Assembly (NCBI GenBank): GCA_016841965.1
Contig: JAEANN010000056.1
Location: forward strand, 1 to 64,000
Direction: 5' to 3'
Origin: Candidatus Roseilinea mizusawaensis
GTDB lineage: Bacteria > Chloroflexota > Anaerolineae > J036 > Brachytrichaceae
Length of the DNA stretch: 64,000 nt
A program made the translations under genes and the position numbers. The notes beneath the pieces were generated by a model. That model was not told the origin of the DNA. It saw only the letters and a list, made by a program, of their open reading frames with translations, and ran no database searches. Each line of letters starts with the position of its first letter. The first letter of the stretch is position 1. Positions 34,226 through 43,811 of the stretch are shown here, piece after piece.

Positions 34226-35323
34226 TCAGCCGCTCAGGCCGTTGGTTTTGCGCAGCCGGCAAGCCTGTTGGTACAGCCACCAGCGCGCCGGCGAGAATAC
34301 TTGCCCCCATGCACCGATGTGGCGCACGATCTGTCCGCCGAAGCCGCGCTTGAAGCGGTAAACGCCCCACAAGCCATCGTTGCGATCTTTGAAGTTGGCT
34401 TCGAGCGTGGCTTCATCTTCATCCGGCACGCCCCACAGGTCATAGGTGCGGCAGCCACGTTCGCGCGCCCAACGCATGGCTTCCCATTGCAAGAGGTAAG
34501 TTGGCATCAGCTCACGGTCTTCGTTGCTGCTGGCCCCATACAAGTAGGTGGCGCGCTGGCCGAACGCGACGACGACCAAGCCGGCTAGCGTGCGCCGGTT
34601 GTGCTCGGCGATCAGCAGGCGCGCACGATCAGCGTTGAGCGGGCCAAACAGATTCAGAAACGATCGGTAATACGATTCCGGGTAGATCGAAAAGGCGTTG
34701 CGCTCGGCTGTGGTTTGTGACAGGCTGTAGAAAGCGGCTATGTCGTTTGACCCGCCTTCGCGCACAGTCACACCCTTGCGCCGAGCCAAGCCGATGTTGT
34801 AGCGCGTTTTCTGTTTCATGCTGGAGAGGATGTCCACTTCCTCTTCCACGTCCAGATTCACCCATATGGTACGCCGAGGTTGCACGTGTAGGTCGAGCGG
34901 GAATAGTCCGCAGCCGGCCAGGGTGCGCCGGTCAGAGGGGGTATCGAGTAATTCCGGCTCGACGATCAGGCCGATGGCGCCCCGGCTGTGGGCTGTTTTC
35001 GCAGCGATTTTGATGACGGCTGCGGCTGTATCGCGATTATCCCAGTTGACAACAGGCCCACGCGGCACATAGGCAAGCATGCCCAGGCCGAATGGCAGAC
35101 GTCGAAACAGAATGATCGAGCCGCCGATTAACTCTGCTTCGGCGTTGACGACAGTCGAGCGCACATATTGCCAGCCATGCTGAGATTTCAGCTCGCCCCA
35201 CTTGCTGGTTTGCAGCAAATGCCCGTAAGCGTGTTGTTCGACAAAAGCATCCCAACGGGCTGCCGGGAACACAGCGGCTTTCTTTTCTTTACGAGCGCGG
35301 ATCGGTTCGTCGGGGGTCAGCAT
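34226..35323 (-). CDS. FemAB/FemX-like aminoacyltransferase (GNAT fold)
   Basis: A 365-residue protein resembling lipid II amino-acid transferases that add bridge residues from aminoacyl-tRNA to peptidoglycan. The N-terminal half has L-L-Q-T-S-K-W-G-E-L-K and Y-V-P-R-G-P-V-V. The second GNAT half has A-T-Y-L-Y-G-A-S-S, then L-M-P-T-Y-L-L-Q-W-E-A-M-R-W-A and Y-D-L-W-G-V. The basic loop M-K-Q-K-T-R-Y-N-I is typical. The ATG at 35323 is used because the longer frame reads through a non-coding repeat. A role in cell-wall cross-bridges is likely but not proven. Confidence 0.85.
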   Translation of the reverse strand: MLTPDEPIRARKEKKAAVFPAARWDAFVEQHAYGHLLQTSKWGELKSQHGWQYVRSTVVNAEAELIGGSIILFRRLPFGLGMLAYVPRGPVVNWDNRDTAAAVIKIAAKTAHSRGAIGLIVEPELLDTPSDRRTLAGCGLFPLDLHVQPRRTIWVNLDVEEEVDILSSMKQKTRYNIGLARRKGVTVREGGSNDIAAFYSLSQTTAERNAFSIYPESYYRSFLNLFGPLNADRARLLIAEHNRRTLAGLVVVAFGQRATYLYGASSNEDRELMPTYLLQWEAMRWARERGCRTYDLWGVPDEDEATLEANFKDRNDGLWGVYRFKRGFGGQIVRHIGAWGQVFSPARWWLYQQACRLRKTNGLSG

Positions 35324-35422
35324 TGCGATTTTGGATTCTGGATTTTGGATTTCGGATTTGCAATCGCCGTGTGGCGGTGCATGGATCCAAAGTCGCAAGT
35401 CACAAATCGCAAATCCAAAATG
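35324..35422 (+). repeat. ATTTTGGATT-type degenerate repeat upstream of the FemX-like gene
   Basis: 35325-35362 holds several degenerate copies of GATTTTGG / GATTTCGG. 35399-35421 holds the motif on the other strand (CAAATCGCAAATCCAAAAT). The two halves can pair imperfectly. The array lies between the start of the FemX-like gene and tRNA-Pro. Confidence 0.7.
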
Positions 35423-35429
35423 GCTTCAA

Positions 35430-35503
35430 TCGGGGAACCGGGATTTGAACCCGGGACCTCACGGACCCGAACCGTGCGCGCTACCAGGCTGCGCCACTCC
35501 CCG
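35430..35503 (-). tRNA. tRNA-Pro (CGG anticodon)
   Basis: A complete cloverleaf on the minus strand: 7-bp acceptor CGGGGAG/TTCCCCG with discriminator A, D stem GCGC/GCGC, and a 5-bp anticodon stem CACGG/CCGTG. The loop TTCGGGT gives anticodon CGG, and the T arm CCGGG-TTCAAAT-CCCGG is standard. CCA is not encoded. Confidence 0.95.
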
Positions 35504-35624
35504 AAGCGGGAGCTATGTTACCACACTTCGGGTTGGACGGGTGCATTACGTTGGTCGCGTGCTGCGCTGGGTCAGCCTGAGACACCTTAACAACCCGAAG
35601 AACCCAAAAAAGAACCTCAAACGC

Positions 35625-36335
35625 TTAGGCCACACCGAGGTATGCGGCCTTCACCTGCGGATTCTCGCGCATTTCTTGGGCGCTGCCCTGCAAGACGATG
35701 TTGCCGGTCTCAAGCACATAAGCGCGGTGCGCCACCGATAGCGCCATCAGCGCGTTCTGCTCCACCAGCAGAATGCTGGTGCCCTGTGCGTTGATCTCTT
35801 TGATGATGCGGAAGATTTCTTCGACTAATAGAGGGCTGAGGCCCATGGATGGCTCGTCGAGCAGCAGCAGATTGGGCCGGCTCATCAGCCCGCGCCCCAT
35901 CGCCAGCATCTGCTGCTCGCCGCCAGATAGTGCGCCGCCAAGCTGGTTGATGCGTTCTTTAAGACGGGGAAAGCTGGCAAACACGCGCTGCATGGTCTTG
36001 TCGATCTCGGCTTTGTCTTTGCGCGTATATGCGCCCAGTTCCAGATTTTGGCGCACGGTCAGCGGCGCAAAGATGCGCCGGCCCTCTGGCACGTGGCATA
36101 CACCCAGACGGACAATTTCTTCAGCCGGCATCGATGTGATATCGCGCCCTTTATAGCGGATGGTCCCCCCGCGCGGCGTGAGCAGGCCAGAGATGGCGCG
36201 CAGCGTGGTGGATTTGCCGGCGCCGTTTGCACCGATCAGCGTCACGATTTCACCTTCGTTGACGCTAAACGAGACACCTTGCAGCGCATGAATTGCGCCG
36301 TAGTACACATGTAAATTGTTGATCTCAAGCAGCAT
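35625..36335 (-). CDS. livF: Branched-chain amino acid-type ABC transporter ATPase LivF
   Basis: A 236-residue ABC ATPase of the LivF type. Walker A is G-A-N-G-A-G-K-S-T, the Q-loop region is V-P-E-G-R-R-I-F, the signature is L-S-G-G-E-Q-Q-M and Walker B is L-L-L-L-D-E-P-S-M-G. It energises uptake of branched-chain or related amino acids together with LivG and the permeases LivH and LivM. The next gene is LivG, 10 bases upstream, but no permease or binding protein gene lies in the window. Confidence 0.93.
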   Translation of the reverse strand: MLLEINNLHVYYGAIHALQGVSFSVNEGEIVTLIGANGAGKSTTLRAISGLLTPRGGTIRYKGRDITSMPAEEIVRLGVCHVPEGRRIFAPLTVRQNLELGAYTRKDKAEIDKTMQRVFASFPRLKERINQLGGALSGGEQQMLAMGRGLMSRPNLLLLDEPSMGLSPLLVEEIFRIIKEINAQGTSILLVEQNALMALSVAHRAYVLETGNIVLQGSAQEMRENPQVKAAYLGVA

Positions 36336-36345
36336 AGGTGTTTTC

Positions 36346-37044
36346 TCAGTGCGCGCCCTTGCCCAAATACGCTTCGATCACGCGCTCGTTGCTCTGGATT
36401 TCTTTGGGTGTGCCGCGCGCAATGACCTCACCGAAATCCATCACGGTGATCCGCTCGCAAATGCCCATCACGACCCGCATCTGGTGCTCGATCAGCAGAA
36501 TGGTCAGATTGAATCGCTCGCGAATCAAGCGGATCAGTTCCATCAGATTGAGGATCTCGTTGGGGTTCATGCCCGCGGCCGGCTCGTCGAGCAGCAGCAA
36601 GCGCGGGTTAGACGCCAATGCCCGCGCAATCTCGACGCGGCGCTGCTCGCCGTAGGGCAGGTTGACGGCCAACTCGTCCTGCACGCGGTCAAGTTTGAAG
36701 ATGGCCAGAAAATCCTGGGCCCGCTCGGTCAGCTCCTGTTCCTGGTGTTTGAAGCGTTTGTTGCGCAATATGCCGTCGAATAGGCCGTAACCGGCGTGGA
36801 AGTGATACGCGATGCGCACGTTGTCCAGCACGGTCAGATTTGGCAACAGTCGGATATTCTGAAACGTGCGCGCGATGCCGCGTTGGGTAATCTCGAAAGG
36901 TTCAAGCCCGGCAATGGATTGGCCCACAAATCGAATGTCGCCACTCGACGGCGTGTGCAGCCCGGTGATCAAGTTGAACACAGTTGTCTTGCCGGCGCCG
37001 TTAGGGCCGATCAGGCCGATCAGCTCGCCCTGATGAATGGTCAA
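36346..37044 (-). CDS. livG: LivG-type ABC transporter ATPase, N-terminally truncated
   Basis: A LivG-like ATPase with intact Walker A (G-P-N-G-A-G-K-T-T), F-Q-N-I-R-L Q-loop, L-P-Y-G-E-Q-R-R signature, Walker B (L-L-L-L-D-E-P-A-A-G-M) and the LivG-specific C-terminus. The frame is open only to 37068, just above a TAG at 37069-37071. The visible N-terminus is S-V-D-Q-N-D-F-S-L-T-I-H-Q. The usual first 15-20 residues, with the F-G-G-L A-loop region, are absent in all frames upstream. The only start codon in frame is TTG at 37044. The well-placed GGAGGAGA-ATG just upstream leads into another frame. The protein may be inactive. Confidence 0.8.
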   Translation of the reverse strand: MTIHQGELIGLIGPNGAGKTTVFNLITGLHTPSSGDIRFVGQSIAGLEPFEITQRGIARTFQNIRLLPNLTVLDNVRIAYHFHAGYGLFDGILRNKRFKHQEQELTERAQDFLAIFKLDRVQDELAVNLPYGEQRRVEIARALASNPRLLLLDEPAAGMNPNEILNLMELIRLIRERFNLTILLIEHQMRVVMGICERITVMDFGEVIARGTPKEIQSNERVIEAYLGKGAH

Positions 37045-37071
37045 GCTGAAGTCATTTTGATCGACCGACTA

Positions 37072-37392
37072 TTCATCTTCTCCTCCGTTTAATTTGTTTG
37101 GTCTCACGATTTCTATCAGATTGCTGAGCAAGTCGGCATGCCATTGGATTCTGTTTCCGAATCGTTTGCACTCCTCTTTCTGTGATATTGTGATGCCCGA
37201 TCATGCCGATGTGCTGGCATACAATCACCCAGAAAGCAGGGCAGGAATCACCTCCTTGCGCCAGAAGGCGGGAGTGACACAGTTACCGTGCGTAGGTAAT
37301 GGCACCCCTCCGATGTCTGGACAGCTTTTCATCCCGGTTTGAGCCGGCTTACAGAAGACGGTGTCTTGGTCGATGGGCGCACATCTGGGTGA
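37072..37392. other. AT-richer intergenic stretch upstream of the truncated LivG and of MurJ
   Basis: About 320 bases with visibly lower GC than their surroundings. No livM, livH or livJ reading frame, RNA gene or convincing promoter is seen. A short minus-strand frame ends at the TAG of 37072-37074 and has a GGAGGAGA motif; it matches no family I recognise. This is the likely breakpoint that removed the LivG N-terminus and the rest of the importer operon. Confidence 0.5.
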
Positions 37393-39132
37393 ATGCGTCT
37401 GTCGTTGCCGGCAAATCCACTGTCAATTACGGCTGACTTCGTGACTTCTATGCGACCGCGATCTATGGCCCGCGCCGCGCTCAGTGTGGGCGCCATCTAT
37501 GTCGTCGGCAGCTTGATTGGCTTTGTCCAGCGCCTAGTAGTGACATCACAGTTTGGGGCCGGCCTCGAATACGATGCGTTCAACACTGCCTTTCGCGTCC
37601 CAGACCTGCTGTACAGCCTGTTTGCGAGCGGTGCGCTGGCTTCGGCATTCATCCCGGTTTACATGAGCCACCTCGCACAGGAGCGCCGGCGCGCTGCCTG
37701 GCGGCTCGTTCGCGCCGTCGCAGTGCTGGTGTTTGTTGTGCTGTCTGTGTTTGCTCTGGCAGCCAGTGTGTTCGCGCCGCTGCTCATCCGCGCGATCATT
37801 GCCCCCGGCTTCAGCCCCGCTCAAGTCGATTTGACCGTCTCGCTGATGCGCATCATGCTTGTGGCGACGGTTGTCTTTGGTGTAAGCGGCCTGCTCATGG
37901 GGGTGTTGCAGTCAAACGGATCCTTCATCGCCCCGGCCATGGCGCCCTGGCTGTACAACCTCGGCATCATCTTCGGCGCGCTGGTGTTGCGCGGATGGGG
38001 GGCCTATGGCCTCTCGGCCGGCGTGGTGATTGGCGCATTATTGCATCTGGCGATCCAACTGCCGGCGCTGGTGCAGGTTTGGCGCGCCTCGCGCGCTGCT
38101 CCACACACAGACCACCCGACCGCGCTCATCCCCCATCCCCCATCGGCCAATCTGCCACACGCCCCGTCTGCTCGTCCCCCGGCATCGATGGATGTGCGCG
38201 GCGATGTACGCGGCGATGTACGCGGCGATGTACGCGGCGATGTGCGCCAGATCGTTCGGTTGATGTTGCCGCGCATGATCGGTTTGGGCGCGGTTCAGAT
38301 CAACTTCATCGTCAACACCAATTTGGCGTCGGGCATGGGCGAGGGGGCTGTGTCTGCCCTGGCGATTGCTTTTGCCGTCATGTTGCTGCCACAAGTGGCC
38401 ATTGCACAAGCCGCGGCCACAGTGCTGTTCCCCGCGATCAGCGCCCATGCGGCCAGAGGCGAGCGCGCCGAATTTGCCCGTCTAGTGGCGCGGGCCATTG
38501 GCGTGATGTTTATGCTCAGTCTACCCGCTTCGATCGGGCTGATCCTCCTCGGCCAGCCGCTCATTCGTCTTCTGTTCGAGCGTGGGGCGTTTGACTGGCG
38601 CGACACTCAAGCGGTCAGTTTTGCGCTGATGTGGTACGGCGCCGGCCTGGCCGGCCATTCTGTGCTGGAGGTCGTCACGCGCGGCTTCTATGCGCTGAAG
38701 GACACGATCCGGCCGGTTGTGTTGGGTGTGGCCGGCATGCTGCTCAACGTCATCCTCAGTCTCTGGTTGAGCAGTGTCTTTCGCGCTGCCGGGGCGTTTC
38801 CCTTTGGCGGTCTGGCGTTGGCAAACACCCTTGCCACGGCTGTTGAGACAGCCGTATTGCTTGGCCTGCTGACTGCGCGCGTGCCCGAGTTGTCGGCCGG
38901 CAAAATGCTCGCCGCTGCAGGCCGTAGCGCCCTTGCTGCGCTGGGTATGGGGGTGATCGTGTGGGTATGGATGACGCTGCTTGGTGATGGCCCGCTGGCC
39001 ACAGCATTGGCCGTGCCGGTCGCAGCCGCTGCATACTTTGGCTTGGCCTGGCTTGTGCGCAGCGAGGAAGCACGCGACATGATTGGCTACGCGCTGCGCT
39101 TGGCAGGTTCTGCCCGCTCCAGATCGGCATAG
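37393..39132 (+). CDS. murJ: Lipid II flippase MurJ (MviN family)
   Basis: A 579-residue MOP-superfamily membrane protein that flips lipid II across the membrane. It has about 13-14 hydrophobic segments. Family blocks are F-G-A-G-L-E-Y-D-A-F-N-T-A-F-R-V-P-D-L, L-F-A-S-G-A-L-A-S-A-F-I-P-V, L-L-F-E-R-G-A-F-D and R-G-F-Y-A-L-K-D-T-I-R-P. Starts at 37450 or 37465 would fit homologues as well as 37393. Unusual is a loop insertion of about 50 residues near 240-286: a Pro/His/Ala-rich stretch, then five copies of D-V-R-G/Q encoded by a 12-bp tandem repeat. Confidence 0.92.
   Translation: MRLSLPANPLSITADFVTSMRPRSMARAALSVGAIYVVGSLIGFVQRLVVTSQFGAGLEYDAFNTAFRVPDLLYSLFASGALASAFIPVYMSHLAQERRRAAWRLVRAVAVLVFVVLSVFALAASVFAPLLIRAIIAPGFSPAQVDLTVSLMRIMLVATVVFGVSGLLMGVLQSNGSFIAPAMAPWLYNLGIIFGALVLRGWGAYGLSAGVVIGALLHLAIQLPALVQVWRASRAAPHTDHPTALIPHPPSANLPHAPSARPPASMDVRGDVRGDVRGDVRGDVRQIVRLMLPRMIGLGAVQINFIVNTNLASGMGEGAVSALAIAFAVMLLPQVAIAQAAATVLFPAISAHAARGERAEFARLVARAIGVMFMLSLPASIGLILLGQPLIRLLFERGAFDWRDTQAVSFALMWYGAGLAGHSVLEVVTRGFYALKDTIRPVVLGVAGMLLNVILSLWLSSVFRAAGAFPFGGLALANTLATAVETAVLLGLLTARVPELSAGKMLAAAGRSALAALGMGVIVWVWMTLLGDGPLATALAVPVAAAAYFGLAWLVRSEEARDMIGYALRLAGSARSRSA
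38191..38250 (+). repeat. 12-bp in-frame tandem repeat within murJ
   Basis: Five copies of GATGTRCGCGGC (the last changed to end in CAG) encode D-V-R-G repeated. They sit in a loop between membrane helices. Because the unit is a multiple of three, copy-number change would not break the frame. Confidence 0.95.
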
Positions 39133-39191
39133 GCAAGCTGATATGGGCCGGCGCAGACACCCCAAAACCTGCGCCCCAACAGCCCGCTGTG

Positions 39192-39197
39192 TATAAT
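39192..39197 (+). promoter_or_regulatory. -10 box of a pyrG leader promoter
   Basis: A perfect TATAAT lies 60 bases after the murJ stop and 223 bases before the pyrG ATG. No good -35 is seen. Transcription from about 39204 would give a leader of about 215 nt that includes the hairpin at 39291. Confidence 0.5.
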
Positions 39198-39290
39198 TTA
39201 GTGGTGCACGCGCGTTTGGCGGTATGGCGGTGCGCCGTTTTTATTGTCGTGACAACGGGCTTCGACCGTCCCTTGATTTCCCGCCCCTTG

Positions 39291-39325
39291 AAGTAGGGAG
39301 CATCAAAAGTGCTCCCTACTTTTTT
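39291..39325 (+). terminator. Intrinsic terminator/attenuator in the pyrG leader
   Basis: A 12-bp perfect stem (AAGTAGGGAGCA / TGCTCCCTACTT) with a 7-nt loop runs into a T-tract. It lies about 95 bases before pyrG and downstream of the TATAAT at 39192. It may therefore terminate leader transcripts as well as murJ read-through. A TTGTC-GT-GACAA palindrome at 39244-39255 precedes it. Confidence 0.85.
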
Positions 39326-39419
39326 GTGCCTGCACTGAGATTGCTGCCGTTCGGCGCCGGCGTTGATGTGTCGGCTGAGCATCTTTCAAAATCCTTTCAA
39401 AATCAAGGAGGAGTGCAAC

Positions 39420-41108
39420 ATGGCGAAGTATATTTTCTGTACCGGCGGCGTAGTCAGCTCCGTTGGAAAGGGTGTCACTGCGGCTGCCATTGGCCGTGTG
39501 CTCAAGTCTCGCGGCTTGCGCGTCTCGATTCAGAAACTAGACCCCTACCTGAACGTTGACCCGGGCACGATGTCGCCCTATCAGCATGGCGAAGTGTTCG
39601 TGACTGAAGATGGCGCCGAGACCGATCTGGACCTCGGCCACTACGAGCGTTTCATCGACGAAAACCTGACCCGCGCCTGCAATGTGACCACCGGCCAGGT
39701 GTACAACGAGGTGATTACCCGTGAGCGGCGCGGCGATTTTCTCGGCAAGACGATCCAGGTTGTGCCGCACGTCACCAACGAGATCAAGCGCCGTATCGGC
39801 CTGGTCGCCAAGAGCAGCACAGCCGATGTTGTCATCGTCGAAGTGGGCGGCACGGTGGGCGATATTGAAGCCATGCCCTTCCTCGAAGCGATACGTCAGA
39901 TGCGCCGCGATGTTGGACGCGATAGCACTTTCTACGTACATGTCACGTTTCTGCCCAAAGTCGGCGCCACCGACGAGATCAAGACCAAGCCCACCCAGCA
40001 CAGCGTCCGCGATCTGCGCGGCGCCGGCATCCAACCCGACGCCATCATCGCCCGCAGCGACTACCCTGTGGATGATGACACGCGCGACAAGATTGCTCTG
40101 TTCTGCGATGTAGAGCCGCGCGCCGTGCTGCCCATGATCACCACCAATTACTTGTACGAGGTGCCGCTGCTCCTCGAAGATGCGGGTTTTGGCGACTATT
40201 TGTGCGAGCGCCTGCAACTCAACTGCGCAAAGGCCGATCTGTCAGATTGGCGCAACCTGTGCGCCGAGATTCGCAAACCGCGCCCGCCTCTGCGCATTGC
40301 CATCGTCGGCAAGTATGTTGAACTGCACGATGCCTATATCAGTGTGCGCGAGTCGCTCTATCACGCCGGCGTGGCCTGCGGCCGCGATGTCAAAGTGTCC
40401 TGGGTGAATAGCGAGGAAGTCGAGCGCGCCGATGATTTGTTCATGTTCGATGATGTGGCCGGCATTGTCGTCCCCGGCGGGTTCGGCTATCGGGGCATCG
40501 AGGGAAAGATCCGCGCCGCGCAGTACGCGCGCGAGAATAACGTGCCCTATCTGGGCCTGTGTCTGGGCATGCAGGTCATGTGTATCGAGTTCGCCCGTGC
40601 TGTGCTGAACAGCCGCGAGCCGAATAGCACCGAGTTTGACCACAGCACGCCATATCCGGTGATTGATCTGATGCCCGATCAGCGCTACATTCAGGACATG
40701 GGCGGCACGATGCGCTTGGGCGTCTACCCCTGCCAGTTAATGCCGGGCACACACGCGCATGCCGCCTATGCTGCGCAGCTCGCTGGGGGCGTGCAGGGTG
40801 CGTTTACGGTTCACGAGCGTCACCGCCACCGCTTCGAGTTCAACAATGAGTTCCGCGAGATGCTAGGGAACGCCGGCCTGGTGTTCAGCGGCCTGTCGCC
40901 CGATGGCCGGTTGGTCGAGATTGCCGAATTGCGCGACCATCCGTTTATGCTGGGCAGTCAGTTCCACCCCGAATTCAAGAGCCGCCCGAATCGTCCGCAT
41001 CCATTATTCAAGGCGTTTATTGATGCGGCAGCCAGCTATGCCGGCGGCGCGCCCTTGTTCAAGCCGACGCTGCGACTGGACAGCGAACGCAAATTAGAGC
41101 ATTCCTAA
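39420..41108 (+). CDS. pyrG: CTP synthase
   Basis: A 562-residue CTP synthase that makes CTP from UTP, ATP and glutamine. The N-terminal synthetase opens [16 protein letters not shown] and has the [13 protein letters not shown] metal/UTP site. The C-terminal class I glutaminase has its cysteine in G-L-C-L-G-M-Q and the His/Glu pair in Q-F-H-P-E-F. AAGGAGG precedes the ATG at 39420; the longer frame is not supported. The leader contains a terminator, so attenuation by nucleotide supply is possible. Confidence 0.97.
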   Translation: MAKYIFCTGGVVSSVGKGVTAAAIGRVLKSRGLRVSIQKLDPYLNVDPGTMSPYQHGEVFVTEDGAETDLDLGHYERFIDENLTRACNVTTGQVYNEVITRERRGDFLGKTIQVVPHVTNEIKRRIGLVAKSSTADVVIVEVGGTVGDIEAMPFLEAIRQMRRDVGRDSTFYVHVTFLPKVGATDEIKTKPTQHSVRDLRGAGIQPDAIIARSDYPVDDDTRDKIALFCDVEPRAVLPMITTNYLYEVPLLLEDAGFGDYLCERLQLNCAKADLSDWRNLCAEIRKPRPPLRIAIVGKYVELHDAYISVRESLYHAGVACGRDVKVSWVNSEEVERADDLFMFDDVAGIVVPGGFGYRGIEGKIRAAQYARENNVPYLGLCLGMQVMCIEFARAVLNSREPNSTEFDHSTPYPVIDLMPDQRYIQDMGGTMRLGVYPCQLMPGTHAHAAYAAQLAGGVQGAFTVHERHRHRFEFNNEFREMLGNAGLVFSGLSPDGRLVEIAELRDHPFMLGSQFHPEFKSRPNRPHPLFKAFIDAAASYAGGAPLFKPTLRLDSERKLEHS

Positions 41109-41182
41109 GCAACGTCGATGACAGCGAATCCGGCTCTGCGCCGGCTTCATCACATGTCACAGGCGGCCCCGCGACTGCTGCG

Positions 41183-41740
41183 CTATGCCATGACCGAGAG
41201 AGTCTGTGCCAGTTCTGCCCCTCGCCGCAAGGCCAGCTTATTCGTTTCGAGCATATCGCGCCGGTGCGCCGGCAGATGCGCTTCCAGCGACTGCTCGACT
41301 GCCTCCACCGGCAACACGCCGGTGATCTGGAGCAGCGCGCCCAACATCACCATGTTCAGCAGCTTGGGGGTGCCCAGTTCGGCCGCAGTGTCGCTGGCCG
41401 GGATCGGCACACAGCGAATATCGGTGCGCTCCGGCTGGCGCAACGTCAGGGACGCGTTATAGAGCAGCAGCCCACCCGGCGCAATCAAAGGTTCATACTT
41501 TTGCACCGACGGATAGTTCAGCGCCACCACAGCACTGGGCCGGCGCATCAGCGGCGCCCCGATTTCTTCATCTGAGATCACCACGGTGCAGTTCGCAGTG
41601 CCGCCGCGCATTTCCGGGCCATAGGAGGGAATCCACGTCACCTGCAAGCCGGCCTCCATAGCTGCATACGCCAGCAACTGGCTTCCGAACAGCACACCCT
41701 GCCCCCCGAATCCGCTAAATACCACGTCGTAGTGCGTCAT
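41183..41740 (-). CDS. korC: 2-oxoacid:ferredoxin oxidoreductase, gamma subunit
   Basis: A 185-residue gamma subunit ([14 protein letters not shown], then [14 protein letters not shown]). It completes the four-gene D-A-B-C operon for oxidation or reductive synthesis of a 2-oxoacid with ferredoxin. It is last in the operon, 79 bases after the beta gene, with a heptamer repeat in the gap. 2-Oxoglutarate is the usual substrate for this gene order, but other 2-oxoacids are possible. Confidence 0.9.
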   Translation of the reverse strand: MTHYDVVFSGFGGQGVLFGSQLLAYAAMEAGLQVTWIPSYGPEMRGGTANCTVVISDEEIGAPLMRRPSAVVALNYPSVQKYEPLIAPGGLLLYNASLTLRQPERTDIRCVPIPASDTAAELGTPKLLNMVMLGALLQITGVLPVEAVEQSLEAHLPAHRRDMLETNKLALRRGAELAQTLSVMA

Positions 41741-41768
41741 GGCACACCCTCCCGATTTCGGGCTTTGG

Positions 41769-41789
41769 ATTGACGATTGACGATTGACG
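41769..41789 (+). repeat. Three perfect copies of the heptamer ATTGACG
   Basis: A 21-bp array lies in the gap between the beta and gamma subunit genes. The same heptamer (or its complement CGTCAAT) recurs near 55180-55240, 57873-57893, 58107-58117 and 59536. Confidence 0.95.
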
Positions 41790-41819
41790 AACGAGATTGG
41801 CCTTCGTAATCCTTAGCCC

Positions 41820-42587
41820 TCAGCTCTCAACCCTTGTCTTGTAGTCGCCCAACGGATAGATCGGCACCATATGGGTCTCGATCCATTTTAGTGCATCCAC
41901 GGGTTTCATGTCCCAGTTGGTCGGGCAACTGGCGAGCAACTCGACCATCGAGAAGCCCCGGCCTTCGATCTGAGTCTTGAAGGCTTGGACGATAGCCTTT
42001 TTGGCTTTGCGAATTTCTGCCGGGCTGTGCAGGCTGCGCCGGGCGATGAAGGCGGCGCCATCCAGTTGTGACAACAACTCGCACATCTTGATCGGATGGC
42101 CCATTGTGCGGGTATCGCGCCCAAGCGGCGATGATGTGGTTTTCATACCCGGCAGGGTCGTTGGCGCCATCTGGCCGCCGGTCATGCCGTACACAGCGTT
42201 GTTCACAAAGATGACGGTCAGGTTTTCACCCCGCCCGGCGGCGTGCAAAATCTCGGCGATGCCGATAGAGGCCAGATCCCCATCGCCCTGATAGGTGAAA
42301 ACAATCTTGTCGGGCTGCACGCGCTTGAGGCCGGTGGCCATGGCCGGCGCTCGCCCATGCGCTGCTACCACGCTGTCGATATCGAAGTAGTTGTAGGCAA
42401 ACACAGAGCATCCCACCGGCGCCACCAGAATGGCGCGCTCGCGGATGCCCAGTTCGTCAATCGCCTCGGCCACCAGCCGATGTGCGACGCCATGCATGCA
42501 ACCGGGGCAATAGGTGGTGGGCGCCCCAGTCATGGCGCGTGGGCGTTGGAACACCACCTGCTCGGTGAAGGGTTCTACTGCAATCAT
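41820..42587 (-). CDS. korB: 2-oxoacid:ferredoxin oxidoreductase, beta subunit
   Basis: A 255-residue thiamine-diphosphate subunit. It has Y-C-P-G-C-M-H-G, the ThDP motif beginning G-D-G-D-L-A-S-I-G and ending [11 protein letters not shown], and conserved [13 protein letters not shown] at 42587 follows a GGGGAAG motif; a GTG three codons upstream is also possible. It pairs with the alpha subunit encoded just upstream. Confidence 0.92.
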   Translation of the reverse strand: MIAVEPFTEQVVFQRPRAMTGAPTTYCPGCMHGVAHRLVAEAIDELGIRERAILVAPVGCSVFAYNYFDIDSVVAAHGRAPAMATGLKRVQPDKIVFTYQGDGDLASIGIAEILHAAGRGENLTVIFVNNAVYGMTGGQMAPTTLPGMKTTSSPLGRDTRTMGHPIKMCELLSQLDGAAFIARRSLHSPAEIRKAKKAIVQAFKTQIEGRGFSMVELLASCPTNWDMKPVDALKWIETHMVPIYPLGDYKTRVES

Positions 42588-42626
42588 AGTGCACACTTCC
42601 CCTGGAATTGGGCTTGCTTTGAGCTG

Positions 42627-43799
42627 TCAATTCCGACTTGTCCGGCTTGTCTCTTGCCGGCGCGCCGGCCTGTCCACCGGCCGCAACGCCACCGGCCCCT
42701 CGATCTTGTGGTCAAGCGGATGGCCGGTCATCTCATCCAGTTTCTCGATTTCCAGCGCAATATCGTCGGGCATTGGCACCTGTCCGCCCGTGCGCCCGTA
42801 AAATCGCACCGGCGCCTGCCCCCCGACCGACAGTTTCACGTCCTGCAGCATCTGGCCGGCGTTCATCTCGACTACCAGGAAGCCACGCGCCTCATCGGCC
42901 AGTTGCGACAGGCGTTCGTCGGGGAATGGCGACAATGTGATGGGCCGGTGCAGCCCGACACAGATGCCCTTTTGCCGGGCCGCTTTGACCGCGCTCAGCG
43001 CCACGCGCCCGGCTGTGCCGAACGCTACCACGATCAGCTCTGCTTTGTCTGTGCTGCCGCTGGTTGTGTCGATGAGATATTCCTTGAAGCGCACTTCGCG
43101 CCGCGCAATCTCGGCGATCTTGCGCTGCAACTCGAGATTGAGCGCCTCTAGATCATCGGCCTGCATGCGGAAAGGGACCACGCTGTTTTTGGCTCGCCCG
43201 GCTGCGCCGGTGATGGCCCAAGCCGGCGGTGTGGTGGGCAGCGCGCGCATCGCCGGAAGTTCCACCGGCTCCATCATCTGCCCCAACACGCCATCCAGCA
43301 ACACGGTGGCAATCGTGCGATAACGCTCGGCCAGATCAAAGGCCAGCGCCGTTAGATCCACCGCCTCTTGGACAGTAGCCGGCGCGAGCACAATCGGCTT
43401 GTAGTCGCCGTGGCCGGCCATCTTCACCATCTGGAAGTAATCGCTCTGTGAGGGGGCGATATTGCCCAGCCCCGGCCCGCCGCGCATGACATCCACGATC
43501 ACCACGGGCACATGCGAAGCGGCGATATAGCTCAAACCTTCCTGCATCAGGCTGATGCCGGGGCTGGAGGACGAGGTCATCACCCGCCGGCCGGCGCAGG
43601 CGGCCCCATACACCATGTTGATGGCCGCCACTTCGCTTTCGGCTTGCAGAAAGACGCGCCCCAATTCGGGCATGCGTTTCGACATGTATTCGAGCAGTTC
43701 GGTTTGCGGGGTGATCGGATAGCCGAAGTATGCTTCGACGCCGGCGCGAATGGCGGCCTCGGCGATCGCCTCGTTCCCTTTCATCAGTTGCTTAGCCAT
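42627..43799 (-). CDS. korA: 2-oxoacid:ferredoxin oxidoreductase, alpha subunit
   Basis: A 390-residue alpha subunit. The N-terminal pyrimidine-binding domain has [24 protein letters not shown] and [11 protein letters not shown]. The C-terminal transketolase-like domain has V-A-F-G-T-A-G-R-V. The gamma subunit is separate, as usual for the KorABCD layout. It starts 12 bases after the ferredoxin gene. Confidence 0.93.
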   Translation of the reverse strand: MAKQLMKGNEAIAEAAIRAGVEAYFGYPITPQTELLEYMSKRMPELGRVFLQAESEVAAINMVYGAACAGRRVMTSSSSPGISLMQEGLSYIAASHVPVVIVDVMRGGPGLGNIAPSQSDYFQMVKMAGHGDYKPIVLAPATVQEAVDLTALAFDLAERYRTIATVLLDGVLGQMMEPVELPAMRALPTTPPAWAITGAAGRAKNSVVPFRMQADDLEALNLELQRKIAEIARREVRFKEYLIDTTSGSTDKAELIVVAFGTAGRVALSAVKAARQKGICVGLHRPITLSPFPDERLSQLADEARGFLVVEMNAGQMLQDVKLSVGGQAPVRFYGRTGGQVPMPDDIALEIEKLDEMTGHPLDHKIEGPVALRPVDRPARRQETSRTSRN

Positions 43800-43811
43800 A
43801 CAGCCTCCCTA

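Noticed and set aside
37100-37392. A riboswitch or structural RNA upstream of MurJ
   Set aside because: No known riboswitch core, SRP or 6S RNA pattern could be matched by eye.
39192-39325. Classic pyrG attenuation by reiterative transcription
   Set aside because: The transcript start expected from the TATAAT box lacks the GGGC sequence that mechanism needs; only a leader terminator is supported.
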